DNA from: Kuschelorhynchus macadamiae
Lineage: Eukaryota; Arthropoda; Insecta; Coleoptera; Curculionidae
Reading direction: 5' to 3'
DNA length: 64,000 bases
Assembly (NCBI GenBank): GCA_030620095.1
Contig: JAUTXW010003824.1
Span: 62,001-126,000 of the forward strand
Positions 1-13,400 of this stretch are shown one piece after another (position 1 is the stretch's first letter; each line of letters begins with the position of its first letter). Position numbers and translations under genes: made by a program. Under the pieces are notes generated by a model. The model was not told where the DNA came from, made no database searches, and saw only the letters and a list, made by a program, of their open reading frames with translations.

Positions 1-720
1 TTACTTTTGACATTTAGCTTCATTTCTTAGTCTCTAAATTTAGTACCTTAGTAAACTTTGGTAACTTTTTCATTTTGGTAAATTTCTGGGAAGAAATAAA
101 TCGGTTTGCAAAAGATTTTTTTCCTGGGGACAATCCCCAAAACTCTCTCAGTTGTTATACATTTTTTAAAAATTTATCGCTAGGTTAGTGTTTTTTAGTT
201 TTTCACTTTTGTCATTTAGTTTAGTTTTTTTAGTCTCTAAACTTAGTAATCTAATAAACTTTGCAGTGACATAACTACAAATCCCCCCCATTCCCCGTAG
301 TTTTCAAGAAAAGGCCCCCTATATTCATGACACAAAATGAGTGAAAACTAAAAAAAGTCATTCATAGTTTTGAATAACGCCTCGTATAAACAAATTCAAC
401 AAGAAAAAATTAATGACAAAAAATATCAATTATCAAAAAATTTTTATTTTCCAAGAATATTCCTCAACATTCTCAAGGTTATATGTATATTTTTAATTTG
501 GCGCTAGTTTAGTAACATGTGCTTTTAGTTTTCACTTTTCACATTTAGATTAGTTTCTCAGCGTCTAAACTGAGTGACTTAGTAGACTTTGGTAATTTTC
601 CCATTTCGGGAACTTTCCGGCCTCTTTTTGGCTCTAGTTAAGTGATGTTTGTGTTGATGTGTTTTTAGTTAATTTCATGTCACATTTAGCTTCTTACCCT
701 CTAAAGTTCTACAAAATCGA
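1..720. repeat. Diverged short repeat block
   Basis: Four degenerate copies of a segment reading roughly 'ttcacttttgacatttag', then 'tagtctctaaa', then (except in the fourth copy) 'agtaaactttggtaa', begin near 5, 200, 527 and 668. Spacing is irregular (about 140 to 330 bases), so this is a decayed dispersed or tandem repeat and not a clean satellite. No coding potential is seen. It lies upstream of the first visible PNGase exon, probably in an intron. Positions 721-1269 are AT-rich and hold nothing I can name. Confidence 0.4.
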
Positions 721-1269
721 TTTGAAACTTGATAGTAATAAAAAAAAACCAAGCAAATTTACTAAAATTTGTTTATTGAAATGCTAAAATAAGATAAATA
801 TTTTATATTTTATTAATGTTAATGAGCTACATGTATGAAAAAGACTACCTTTGGGGTCCGCGGACGAAAACAACCCTTTTAAAAGTGACATAAGTTTTTA
901 ATTTTATTATCCCTGAAACTGTTGTATTGAAAGAAAGTGAAAATATTGAAATTCTTTTTGTTTTTTCTTTAATAGAATTTTTTTTCTTTTATTAAATTTT
1001 CTACAAATGGGAATTTTGCCCCAATATGAGAGAGTAATGTTAAATTGATTTTTTTATCTGAAAAAAAAAACTAAAAAAAATATTTTAAAGAAACCATTCC
1101 TGTATTTTTTTAGTTTTAATTCTATATCTGTTTTATACATTTTTTTGCCAACTGAGATTATCACCATACCATATATAGAACAATCTAAAGTGTGGCTCTT
1201 ATTAAAAGTAAATATAATTTTAAATCTTAACTGATTAATCTGTTTATTAAAATAAAACAATTTATTTAG

Positions 1270-1451
1270 ATAAATTGACTGAACCCAACATTTCAATTCA
1301 AGAAATGCTGATTATGGAGCTTCTTCAATGGTTTAAGGAAGACTTCTTTCATTGGGTGGATAGTCCTGACTGTGAAAAATGTGGTGGTAAAACACATTTT
1401 TCCCATATGTCAAATGACAAGGAATTATTACGTTACACTAATAGAGTAGAG
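1270..1451 (+). CDS. NGLY1: PNGase exon (first in window): start of transglutaminase-like core
   Basis: Acceptor 'ttatttag' ends at 1269 and donor GTGAGT starts at 1452. The first two bases complete a codon from an off-window exon. The reading frame gives ELLQWFKEDFFHWV followed by the first zinc knuckle CEKCGG, as in animal NGLY1. An in-frame TTG at 1275 is not a start; the exon is internal. Confidence 0.93.
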
Positions 1452-4400
1452 GTGAGTGTATAGATTGTATTTAAGCTAAATGTAAAAACTCAAATATCTT
1501 CTATTTACTATTTTTCAAAAAAGCTAAATGCCTTTGGTGACCAATTTTTTCACATTTTTTTTATTTATTTACAGCAATAAATTTAAATGAATTAAAAAAT
1601 ATATATCTTACAAAAACAACAAATCAATATAGAATAACATTAAATTAATAACACATCACAACTATAATGAACATATAGAATTATGAAAATCATTAAGAAA
1701 GCATAAAATAAATCTGCGGTTGACAGATTACCATGTTCTTAAAGCCTGTCAATTGATCAATTGCTTCCATAAAGAGTTCTGTTTGACAGATATTGCAGAA
1801 AGCAACTTAGGACTGTAAACACAAGCAGTTACTATTTTATATATAAATAGGGTATCAATATGTAATTTTCTTTTTTAAAATGTACTAAGCTTAACACTAA
1901 CAATATTATAATTTAATCCATCCATAGAATCTCATCTCTTGAAGCCATAATGTCTAAGAAATCTTTTTTGAACTCTCTTTGTCATGTTTTTATAGTAAGA
2001 AAAAGTCTTGGATTGTTATTCAATACATAGGAAAAATGCCTTATTTTTAAGAGAGTATGCATTTTCCTGGAGCCATCCACTTTGGATTTTATTCATTAAA
2101 TTTATTGCTACTGGAATATTTCCAGAAAAGGTCTTATGTTATTCCGGTCTACAAAAACAGTGGTGGATGTAATAGTATGATAATAGGCCAATATCACTAA
2201 TATTATCACAGTTTCCTAAGATCATGGAATCTCTGGTTACTATTCACTAACATACTTAATAACGTAATTACCACAAAACATATGTGTTTGTGACCAAATT
2301 GGTATATTATTTTGTTTGTAGGTGTAATTTTACTAATGGGGTGAAAAGAGGTTGCTTGAATGTTGGAAAAACCAGTTGTATTGTATGATGATATCCTAGC
2401 ATTTTTAATGCTGCAACAATACTCAATGTAATCATTAAATGTGACTTTTTTATCGAACAGAACACATTTCCATTTATTGTATGTTAAGTATTAAAATGTA
2501 GTATGCTTTTGAAAAACATTTCCATTTATTGTATGTTAAGTATTAAAATGTAGTATGCTTTTGAAAAATTGAATGCTCTTCCATTTATTTATGTTAATGT
2601 CCATTTTGTTTCTTTTACATCAGTCGTATAATCTGTGGAGGTTATCCTGAAGATGGGAGGAAGAGTCGGCTCTAGAGCAGATACACCTTTAGGTGGTCTG
2701 AATATTGGAGGACTTCACTCTTTAAAAAACACTTTGTAACGTTATTGATAAACAGACTAAATAGAAATGGAGCCAAATGTGCACTATGAGGGACAACAGA
2801 TGTAACATCCACCAGTTCTGAAAAGTATGAGTTTTTAAGATAAGATAATATTCATTTCACCACGTCAAGTATTAAACTTGTCAAATACTTTTGAGAAATG
2901 AGTGTACACTGCATCGACTTAATACCCCTTCTTCAAAGTATTTGAAAAATAACTCTCATAAACCATAAATTGGTCATTATAAACTGACCACCCAGAAAAC
3001 CATGATGCTTTGTGGTAATTACGTTATTAAATATGTTAGTGAATAGTAACAAGAGATTCTATGATCTTAGGAAACTGTGATAATATTAGTGATATTAGCC
3101 AATCACCATACTATTAGATTCACCACTGTTTTTTTTAGACCGGCATAACATAAGTCCTTTTCTGGAAATATTCCAGTAGCAATAAATTTAATAAATAAAA
3201 TCTAAAGTGAATGGCTCAAGCAAAATGTATACTCTCTTAAAAATAGGACATTTTTCCCATGTATTGAATAACAATCCAATACTTTTTCTAACTGCTTTTT
3301 TTTTGTAAAATAGGGTGTTATTATTTTGTAGTTACATAAATGTGAAAATTGTCACCAACTTACACCATTTGCTCGTTATGAAGATTTAAACATTTTACTT
3401 GAAACTAGAAAGGGAAGGTGTGGAGAATGGGCCAATGTCTTTACACTGTTTTGTTATGCTATGGATTGGGATGCAAGATTTGTTGTTGATGAAAATGATC
3501 ATGTTTGGACTGAGGTAACTTTTTATTATTATTTTTTTTATTTCTATTTTAATTCTTACGAAAAAGCTAAAAAGCCTTTAAAAAAGCATTATATTGTCAC
3601 ATTAGTTAACATTTGTCTAAACTATAGAAGTGTTTCTCAACCCACATTACACCGCGGACCACTAAAAAAATACACTTTCTGATGGCGGACTGGCATACAT
3701 TTTTTACATATTAATAAATGTAGAAGTTTTCCAGCGTTTAGCTATAGTTGACTTTAGGTGGGATGATTGATACATAATACTAATTTTTGAAAAATAACAA
3801 AACATTAACGAGATTAACATTTTATTAGAGGTACATAATGTAAACACAAACATCCTTCACTACTCTTAATTTTAATGAGATTTTTGTTGTTCTTGTTTTC
3901 CAGCAGCGTGCTAAGTCTTGGTTCCAAACTTGTGGTGCTTTGCCGAAAGTGTGGTTTCACATAACTACGTAGTTGAGAAGGGTAACAAAACTTTCAAAGC
4001 GTTTTCAAACCAATGGGGGTACGAGTTTTTACATTTTATCCAGAATTGATGAATATTCAATGTCTCAAATTCGGATTTTAGAACTAAGTCCGAGGTTAGC
4101 TCTATTAACTCTTCTTCTTGAATACTGGTTAATTTGTTGTTTTTGTGATTTATGTAGGGGTTAGAAACCCATAAATTTCCAGGACGTATCTCCTTTTCTG
4201 ATGGGAAATAATGTTCAAAAGCTTCTGAAAGTGCCGTCAAATGTTCGGAAATTATTTTTCGGATTCCTTGAAGATCAATGTCCACAGAATTTATAAATTC
4301 AAAAAATGAAGTAAATATAATCAATTTAAATGCATCAACTTTATTATGCAGGTTAAAAACTGTATTGTTTTTTCCTTTATGAGTAAAAATATATCAGATA

Positions 4401-7400
4401 AATAAGATAGCTTCTCAGTCCACTCTTCATTGGCAAGGTGTCGGCCCAATAAAGATTGTTTTTGATTTAAAAACAATTCTACTTCATTTCTTAATTCACA
4501 TAATCAAAAAACCATATAAACCAAACTTTAGCGTGTAATAATAAATGCTCATGATCTGAACTCATTTCAGCACATAAAATGGCAAACAGTCGAGTGTTTA
4601 GTGCGTTTGGTCTGATATAGTTAACAATCTTGACTGCTTTTGTCAGAACTTCATTTAGTTCTGGAGACAATTTTTTGGTTTCTAAATGTTCACAATGAAT
4701 AATGCAATGAGTTATTACATATGTGATAAATCAAATAAAACATATTGTCTTTTAAAAATTGCATTAGTTCCTTAGCGTTATTTTTTGCACTAATGTCATC
4801 ACTTTGCAAATCACTTTTTTTTCAGATAAAGTAACAGTTGATAAAGAACTGGCCATAATGAAATAAATTAGATTTAAACGCATCTTCTGGAAAAGTTTTT
4901 CTTTTAAATGCATCAAAATTGCAGAGCTCGAGGAATCTAAAATCACTTAAACCATTAAATCTATAGTTTATTTGTTGCTGAATTTGATCGATTATTTCAT
5001 AAAAGAGGCGTCTGTATGATGTTTCAACATCTACACACCTTGTCTGTTCTAATGTCTGTAATTGCTTGTGGCTCTAATATAACGTCATCGTTTTCTCCAT
5101 AAAATAGGTCAGTCATCTCTTTTTTGGCTTAACATGGACTTAAAATTATCCACTTTTTTTGGGCAAAAAGCAATATCATTTGTTTTAGTCCGAGAATGGA
5201 AATATTTCTGAAAACAAACAATATTGTGAGTCTTCTTAATATTTGCCTATTTTTATCTCTAGTTCATTGTGTTAAATACTAATTTCTAACTGTTTATTAA
5301 GGGTGTTCAATTCTGGTTTTGACGAAGACTTTTTCTTTTATGACGGCTTGCAAATGCGCTTTGGACATAATGTGTCTGTCTGGGCAGGCTTTTTACATTT
5401 GGCAAGGCGGGGTTGCCACTAAAACGGCCGCTAAGGTCGTTTCACATTATTAAGTGATTTGTTGCCCATGAGGTTTTTTTAGAAAGAACTCATTTCACAC
5501 CTTTTGCGCCTTTTTCATCTGCCTGGCATATATTTCTTCAGCGTTTGAAAATATTGCATTAAGGACTTTGGCCCATCTTTCTTTTCTTTGAAAACCATGG
5601 AGAAGATCGTGGATGGTTATATAAGAAACGGCGCACTGGGCAAATATGCACCCATTCCAGCACGCTTACAGGACGGCCATGTCGACGGAGACGGCGCTTC
5701 ATAGTCTAGTCAGTAGACTGGAAACTTTAAGGAGATGGCTCTGGGTGTGTTCTTGGATATCGAGGGGGCGTTTAACAATACTACCTTTGACTCCATTTTT
5801 GAGAGTTTTGGCGTGGATAGGGCTGTAATTGTGAGTTCAGCTCATGCTTGAAAGCAGAATCATAATATCTTCTCTTGGGAGCGTGACAAAATGGTCAAAG
5901 GATGTGTGCTTGTGGTTTCTTTTTGTGGATGGGCTGTTTTAACTCTCCGAGAGCGTGAGTTTATGCTTAAAAAAAATATATTGGTTTTGCTATTATTATA
6001 GTAATAGGATATAACATAAAACTGTTCCTATTTCCAAAACACACCATTATAAGGCTCATTAAAAGCTTTGTCAAAGTGTGGAAAAGTGGTGCCAAAAGCA
6101 TGGTATCGGTTAATACAATAAAACAGAGTGTTTATAAAGTTAAAAAACTAAAGTCACAGTGGCAACATTTTAACGCGATATCATTAACCACGCGTCATCT
6201 ATTGAAAAGAACGAAACGAGAATTTTCGAGAAATTCTGGTTATGTTTTCCGTCAAGAAAATCTGAAAATCGAGCATTTTGATAAACATTCGGCGAATCAA
6301 CAATATCAAACACAGAGAAATAGGCAAAAGATTTAACGGAAACCTTCAACTTGGGTTTCCAATGTTAAATACTAACAAATAAATCAATAAATACTTACAA
6401 ACAATTGATAAGACTCAAAATATTGCAACACCTTTAAAAATATCTTATTTTCATTGTAACAGCAAAAAAATTTCTTAAGCAAAAAAGAATCTATGGTATA
6501 TCTGGGACTAAGTCCTTTGCACTTTTGTAGAGGAAGAGGGGAAGCAGTTTTTTAAAACTGGGGTCTATTTGTAATGTAATTCTATTTTCGTTCATTTTTT
6601 GCAAATTCGTCAATGACGTCATCATAAAAAGAGATGCTCCGACATATTTTGGAAAAGGTTTTTTTCAATTGTTCCTGAAATAGAACAATGTATGCGAAAG
6701 TCAGTCCTGCCCCGTTGAATCCTTTCTCAAACCGGAATCTTTTATACGTTTAAGTGCTTGAAAAGGAGGGTTCTGGGGCTGATGAATTTGTGGTAGGTAT
6801 TGTAATACTAATTCACACAATTTCGACTGTATATCAGATCTGAGATTACAGCTCCTTGTCTTTTAAAAATTGCATTAGTTCCTTAGCGTTATTTTTTGCG
6901 CTAATGTCATCACTTTCGCAAATCACTTTAGTTCAGATCGCAGTAACATTCAATGCAGGAAGAACTAGAGAGGCCTGTGTGATAATGAAGAAGAGATTTA
7001 AACGCATCTTCTGGAAAAGTTTTTCTTTTAAATGCATCAAAATTGCAGAGCTCGAGGAATCTAAAATCACTTAAACCATTAAATCTATAGTTTATTTGAT
7101 GCTGAATTGATCGATTATTGTCAAGGGTATGATGTTTCAACATCTCCCACCTTGTCTGAGGAAGACGCTTGCTTGAATGGCACTAGCTAGCAGGACTCAG
7201 ACAGTCATCTTTTATCTCCCAAAATAGGTCAGTCATCTCTTTTTTGGCTTAACATGGACTTAAAATCATCCACTTTTTTTGGGCAAAAAGCATTATCATT
7301 TGTTTTAGTTGAAATATATTAATAAGATTGTCCGAGAATGGCAGGTATTTCTGAAAATAAACAATATCAATAAGTCTTCGATAATATTTGCTATTTTTAT

Positions 7401-10400
7401 CGACTAGTTCATTGTGTTGGCGGTGACTAATTTCTAACTGTTTATTAAGGGCGTGTTCAATTCTGGTTTTGACGAAGACTTTTTCACAATGACGGCCCCT
7501 GCAAATGCGCTTTGGACTATGTCTATGTTTGGACATAATGTGTCTTTATGGAAATTGTTTAAATCGGAAAAAACAGTTTTATTCCAGAGACCTTTTTCAT
7601 TTTCAAAAAGTAAATAAGGCCAACAAAATAATTTACTTATATTTTCACACCCTGTTAGCCATTTAAATTGTTCGTATTGTTTTTCCGGATAAAAATGTCT
7701 AATACAGTTTTTCATTTTTGTGGTTAAATTTTTCATAGTCGGTTTTGCCCTTCCTTTGGAAATTATTTGAAGCTTATCAGCGAAGTTTAATGTTGAAAAA
7801 CCCTTTATTATTAAGACACACACCACACATTAACACATTCTCCTTACTAGATTCTTCAACATTTTAAACGTTATTACTGACAGCCGAAGTTGGCGGTATT
7901 TGCATATCCACGTCCGTATTATTGTCTTCCATATCGCACCATGCACGACGCGACGCGACGTACGTATCACACAACACACGGATAGCCGTTCAAACAAAGA
8001 ACCTACTCGAACGATAGCTTCCGCCCCCACTTAAAGCAGGCGACTGAAATGCAAAAATTGCAAATAGCCGCTGGAAAGTTCAATAACCTCTGGCTCGATT
8101 CACAGGGCGTCAAGCATACAGGACTTGCTGCAGAGAAGCTAGCGGCCTGCATAGGTTCTATTCGATTTTCTGTTGTGGCTGGGTCAGAGTCAAGGCCGCA
8201 TTTATTATGGGCTTGATAATTAAGATAACATTTTAGCATTTTTAATATAAACTAAATTAATGGTTTCCTATTTCAAAAATTACATTTTAGAAGATGTTTT
8301 GTATTTTTTTTTTGGGGGAGCACTGCTTCCCTTGCTTCCATGGACTGCACGCCCCTGGGTATATATCTATTCATTTTCTAAAGTATTAATGTGATTTCCC
8401 GAATTACATTATAACAAAACCGAACATTGGAATATTTAGAAATGTTTACTAAATAATTATATTTTTCTTGAAATAGCACGTCGTTGCAGATATCTTACAC
8501 ATAAGAATAAGAAAATCGTTTGTCATGTTGGAACTTTCGCGACCCGGCAGATTTTTTTCGCAGGCCGGTAACGGGCCGCTGACTGGCGGTAGAGAAACAT
8601 TGAACTATAGCGTGATTTTTTCAGATTGCGTAAATTATAGTTGGTTCCCACTAATGTCATACTACACGTTTTGCTTTTAGAGATATTAAATTATTTCTAG
8701 GTAATTTTGAACAGGACATGGCATGTACTGTAGTGCTATTTTCCGCGATTATATTTATTTAAATAATAAAATTATGTAAAATGTAAAAACAAAATTATTT
8801 TTCACCAACATTTCCACTGTATTGCAATGTATAAATACAGTGAAGGTGTTTGTGAAAAATAGTTTTTACTTAATTTTGTTATGGATTTACACCGAGTATA
8901 CGCTGACGCAATCGTATTATTTAAATAATATTTATTTGTTGCTTCTATTGACAAATATACTTAGAGCTGATCACTGGCAAATCCTACTTTAAATAAAAAT
9001 TATTAATAATAAATGTTAAGTAGTTCATATGGTTAGATTTGTTTATAATAGAACTGTGGGTCTGAAATTTCACTTACAATGTTGTTTAAGTTTTTTAAAA
9101 GTAAAGAACTAAATGCTGCTTTTAGAAGCAATATTGTATAAAATTTTTAATAACACACGCACCTCCAGTTTTTAATATGTTCAAAAAGATAAAAAAAAAT
9201 GTGAATGGTGGTACGTAGGAGTTTTAACATCCTGATTTTGAATTCAACAACCAAAACTGTCCACCACGTATTTTTATATATAAGTCGAAACCAAGAAAAA
9301 ATATCGAGATATACTAAAGACAACAGATTTTATTTGCAAAAATACACATGAAAATTAATTTATAGTAAGTCTTGAGGATAACTTTTTTACAAATGCTGAC
9401 TTTCGTTTATATTCCTGATTGCTTTCTCTCATATAAAACCAACAAGTAATTCTCATCATTCCTGGATCACATCTGACACACATTGACAGTGTTGCTTCAT
9501 CTTGGTGGAACCTTTCTTGTTGCTTGTTACTAACCGCAACCAAATTTTTTGGAAAAAAATTTAATATTTTAAGAGACATGCGACAGTTCATTTTTCAGTA
9601 GTTTTCAAGTAATTATTCTACAAGTTTTTCTTAGTTTTCTACTTTCTTGCTTCCTAAAATCTCCGAAACAATTCTTTTAAAAGTCCTCCACACAGCTAAT
9701 TCAGCATCACTTAATTTTTGATCGAACTTTTCATCCCTTAGTATTTTTCTAATTTGTGGTTCAACAAATATTCCTTCCTTAGGGTATGCATCACTTAGAT
9801 TAGGACACTTTTGTTTAAGATATTTAAACTCATCTCTTTCTTTATCTAATACTTTTACGAATTTTTTCATCAATCCCAAGTTAATGTGTAATGGAGGTAA
9901 CAGAACTCTTTTAGGATCAACAAGAGTTATATTATGTTCGTTAGATTTGCCTGGAATAAATTGATCTCTCTCAAGCTATTCTTTTACTTGGTAATGGCTT
10001 TGTGTTGCTCTACTGTCCCAAAGACAAAAGAAAAACAGCAATAAAAGATATGTGCAAATAAAAAAAAATATCGTAACTTTCGTATTTTCTGAACCCAGGA
10101 AAACAACCCACTACATGACTGATATTTATATAACTTAATTTTTCTATTTTAAATCTTTCGCTCTCGAAATAAGTTGCTATTACTTGTAATTGTTTAGGTA
10201 TATTCTGTAGCTCAAAAAAGATGGCTTCATTGTGATCCTTGTGAAAATATCTGTGACAAACCGCTTATATACGAATCAGGATGGAAGAAAAAGATTACCT
10301 TTGTGATGGCCTATTCAACTGAAGAGGTGCAAGACGTTACATGGAGGTATTCTAGTAACCATAGTGAGGTTTTAAAACGAAGAAAAAATATCTGTGCTGA

Positions 10401-13400
10401 AGAAACGTTAATTAAAGTTTTGATGGAACTTAGAGAAAAACGTCAGAAATCCTTTTCACCCGCTAGAAGAGAGTATTTAACCAAAAGGCTTGTACTTGAA
10501 TTGGCAGATATGCTATTAGAAAGGTATTTGTTTATTACTGGTAACTCTTATAAAAATAATATTAAACATTTCGAGGATTAAATATAGATAATAATCTTAT
10601 TATAAATTAAATTACTGTTAATGAAGAATAGTACTTACCAGCAACAAAAAATACAACATAGATATCTTCCTAAAAGGATTGATTAAAAGATTAAGCAGCG
10701 CAAGACTTTATAAAAACACAACAATATAAGATGACAATATTAATAACCTCCAAATATATCCTTGGCGTTTGAGGTTTTGAGGTTTTGTTGATATCTTTGT
10801 CTGGCAAGTTCGTTTTGTCAATTTAAATTTTTGACATATTTTTGGAATGTATTCATATTCATAAGAAAATATTTTGTTTTGTCCTTTTCTTTTATTATTG
10901 ATTTATGGAATACCACTAGATAAGAGAACTACAATGTTTAAAAAGCACGTATTTGATCATCGATTGATGACGCATAGGTAAAGATCCAGCGGCCCACCTG
11001 TACAAGGTATTTTTTAGAGAGTGGGTCTTATTTATTCCCTTCTGTTCAGCAGTAAAAAATCAAGAAGCTAACTTATGTAGTTTTTCTGGGCTATGTGAAT
11101 ATAATACATAATGAAAAAACTGATTTTTCTTTATTTAGTTCTTTCCCAATTTTTAGTAAGGTTTAATAGTAGCGCCAGAATTTAAAAATCAAATGTGTAA
11201 ACATTCTTCTAGACATATAGTATAATACAGTAAAGCATACAAAGTAATTTTTAAGACACTATAATAAAAACGGAATTCAAATATAATACATTAATTAACA
11301 TTGCTACATGTTTTGAATTTTAAATCTGAATTGACTCAGGGACAACATTCTAATACTAGATGGTCTTCTCTCACCTCACCAGTGGGCAAAAGGAGGGCAA
11401 GCCCAGGCCTGGTGTTGTGTTCATAGTAAGTGATATTTTCAAGAATGATAGCTGAGGGGAACGTAAGAATGTCTAGATTCCCGTCCTTTTACGGGCCAAA
11501 AATGTATTTTAAATTGATGCACTGTTGATTAAGTTAAATCATTAGTTTTAAGACAAAAATCACACACTTCTGGCATTCACGGTGTTTCGGCACCGATACT
11601 GCAGATGTCTCTTGAAATCATTGCATAGCTCACATCGCCAACGTGTTCCTGTTGACCGGTGTGTGTCTCAAGGCTTGGGAGCTGGCTTCTTTAAAACCCC
11701 TTCAAAAATGCCCTCTGTGACATTGTCCTTTTTAAATGATCTTAGACCTATAAGTCTTCTATTTGTTCTGTTGAAAGTAGCTGAAGGCGTTTTATACAAA
11801 CAACTGAGTGACTATTTAAATGATAATGAAATACTGTCGAAAATCCAGTCAAGTTTTCATATGGGTTTTGGGCCGGCAACGACCTTGAGCCACATCGCTT
11901 TGCAGCGATGGGGAATAGAAAGATTGTTTCATTTACCTGCTTGGATTTGTCAAGGGCTTTTGACTCTGTTTCCTTTAAGTGTCTTCTGGCTAAGATCAGG
12001 TACTACGGCATTGATGCCCATATTCTCGACTGGCTAAGGAGTTATCTTGTGGGGCGCAAACAGAGGGTTGTCGTTAGCTCCGCTGGAGAGGCTTTGGAGT
12101 CTGACTTCGTCTGATAATCTCTGGGGTCCCTCAAGGATCAGTGTTGGGTTCTCTCTTATTCTCCATTGCAATTGCTGATTTACAGCATTCTCGTAAAGAT
12201 CTGCAATTACTGATGACGTTCAACTCCTTGGTTTCTTACCTTCTTCAATGGCTGCAGCTGATTAATAGAGACTTGGATGCCATGTCATTAAGGACTACAA
12301 ACAACGGTTTGACACTAAATCTGACTTCGAACTGATAACCTCTAGGGCCCCTCAAGGATCAGTGTTGGGTCCTCTCTTGTTCTCCATTGCAATTACTGAT
12401 TTACAGCATTCTCCTAAGACCTGCGGTATACACTTTCATGCTGATGACGTTCAACTCCTTGGTTTCTCACCTTCTTCAATGGTTGCAGCTGAACGGCTGA
12501 TTAATAGAGACTTGGATGCCATAGCATTATGGACTAAAAACAACGGTTTGGCACTCTAAATCCTGGAAAGTGTTGAGAGTTATTAATTGGCTCGTTTCTT
12601 GAAAGATTGTCCCGGCCTGGATCTAAGCATCGATGGACAGGAAGTTCAGTGCTGAGAGTATAAAAAACCTGGGCCTAATCATTGATGCTAATCTCAAATT
12701 CGAGAAACACTTTTCGGAGGTATGCCAAAAAGTTTATATCAGTCTTAAATCTTTATATCGATTCAAAAACTTCCAAGACGAAACCATTAAAAAAATGCTT
12801 GTAAATGCCTTCGTGTTCTCCATTTTCACTATGCTGATGTGGTCTATGGGCCCTTTTTGACAGGTGACATTTATCCATTTTGCCTTTGTGTTTAATGTCG
12901 TTAATACTAGGACCCCTAAATACCTGGCTGATAAGCTGGTGAGAAGTGACAGACAGCTCCGGCAAGTACACTTTGATCTTGACGTTCCGCGGCCTCGGAG
13001 TGTAGCGTTCCGTTCAAGCTTCTCGAAAGGTAGCTCCCTACATTTTCAATCAGATCTCGAGCTTGTTCCCAAAAGGGACATTTAAAGATTCATTAAAGAG
13101 AAATCTGAAGCGTGGGATTCTGCATAGCATCCTCAAATTTAATTTTAATTTTAGTTTGTTTTAGTGCCTAATATTTACTTTTTTTGATACTACTGGTTTT
13201 AAGTGTACCTTGTTCTTTTGTGTACTGCTTTTAATTTAAGTTTTTTCTTTGTGCGCAATAAATGATTTTTGAATTTGAATTAACTAAATAATTCATTATT
13301 TTTCGATTAATTCATTATATTGACTACTCCTAATCAAGACTTAGTTGTAAAACATTTAAGTGATTTATACTAAACTGCATTTTGTTATTATTATTACTTC

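Larger units (their letters stand above)
3628..8602 (-). mobile_element. hAT transposon (ZMYM1 / TTF-zinc-finger type), decayed, 4975 bp
   Basis: The ends are imperfect inverted repeats (left AAGTGTTTCTC, right, read inward, CAATGTTTCTC) flanked by an exact 8-bp duplication. The transposase lies on the minus strand from an ATG at 7932 to about 3900 and is broken by stops and frameshifts. The body is rearranged: about 4742-5400 and 6850-7560 are two diverged copies of the same transposase segment. Between them lies a LINE reverse-transcriptase fragment (about 5570-5960) and a stretch (6000-6850) that I cannot assign. The element sits in a PNGase intron in antisense orientation. Confidence 0.85.

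Noticed and set aside
1054..1296. Minus-strand open frame overlapping the first PNGase exon
   Set aside because: Low-complexity AT-rich translation antisense to a well supported exon; no motif.
6076..6336. 86-residue Lys-rich plus-strand frame inside the hAT
   Set aside because: No recognisable motif and located between rearranged transposon pieces; I could not support it as a gene.
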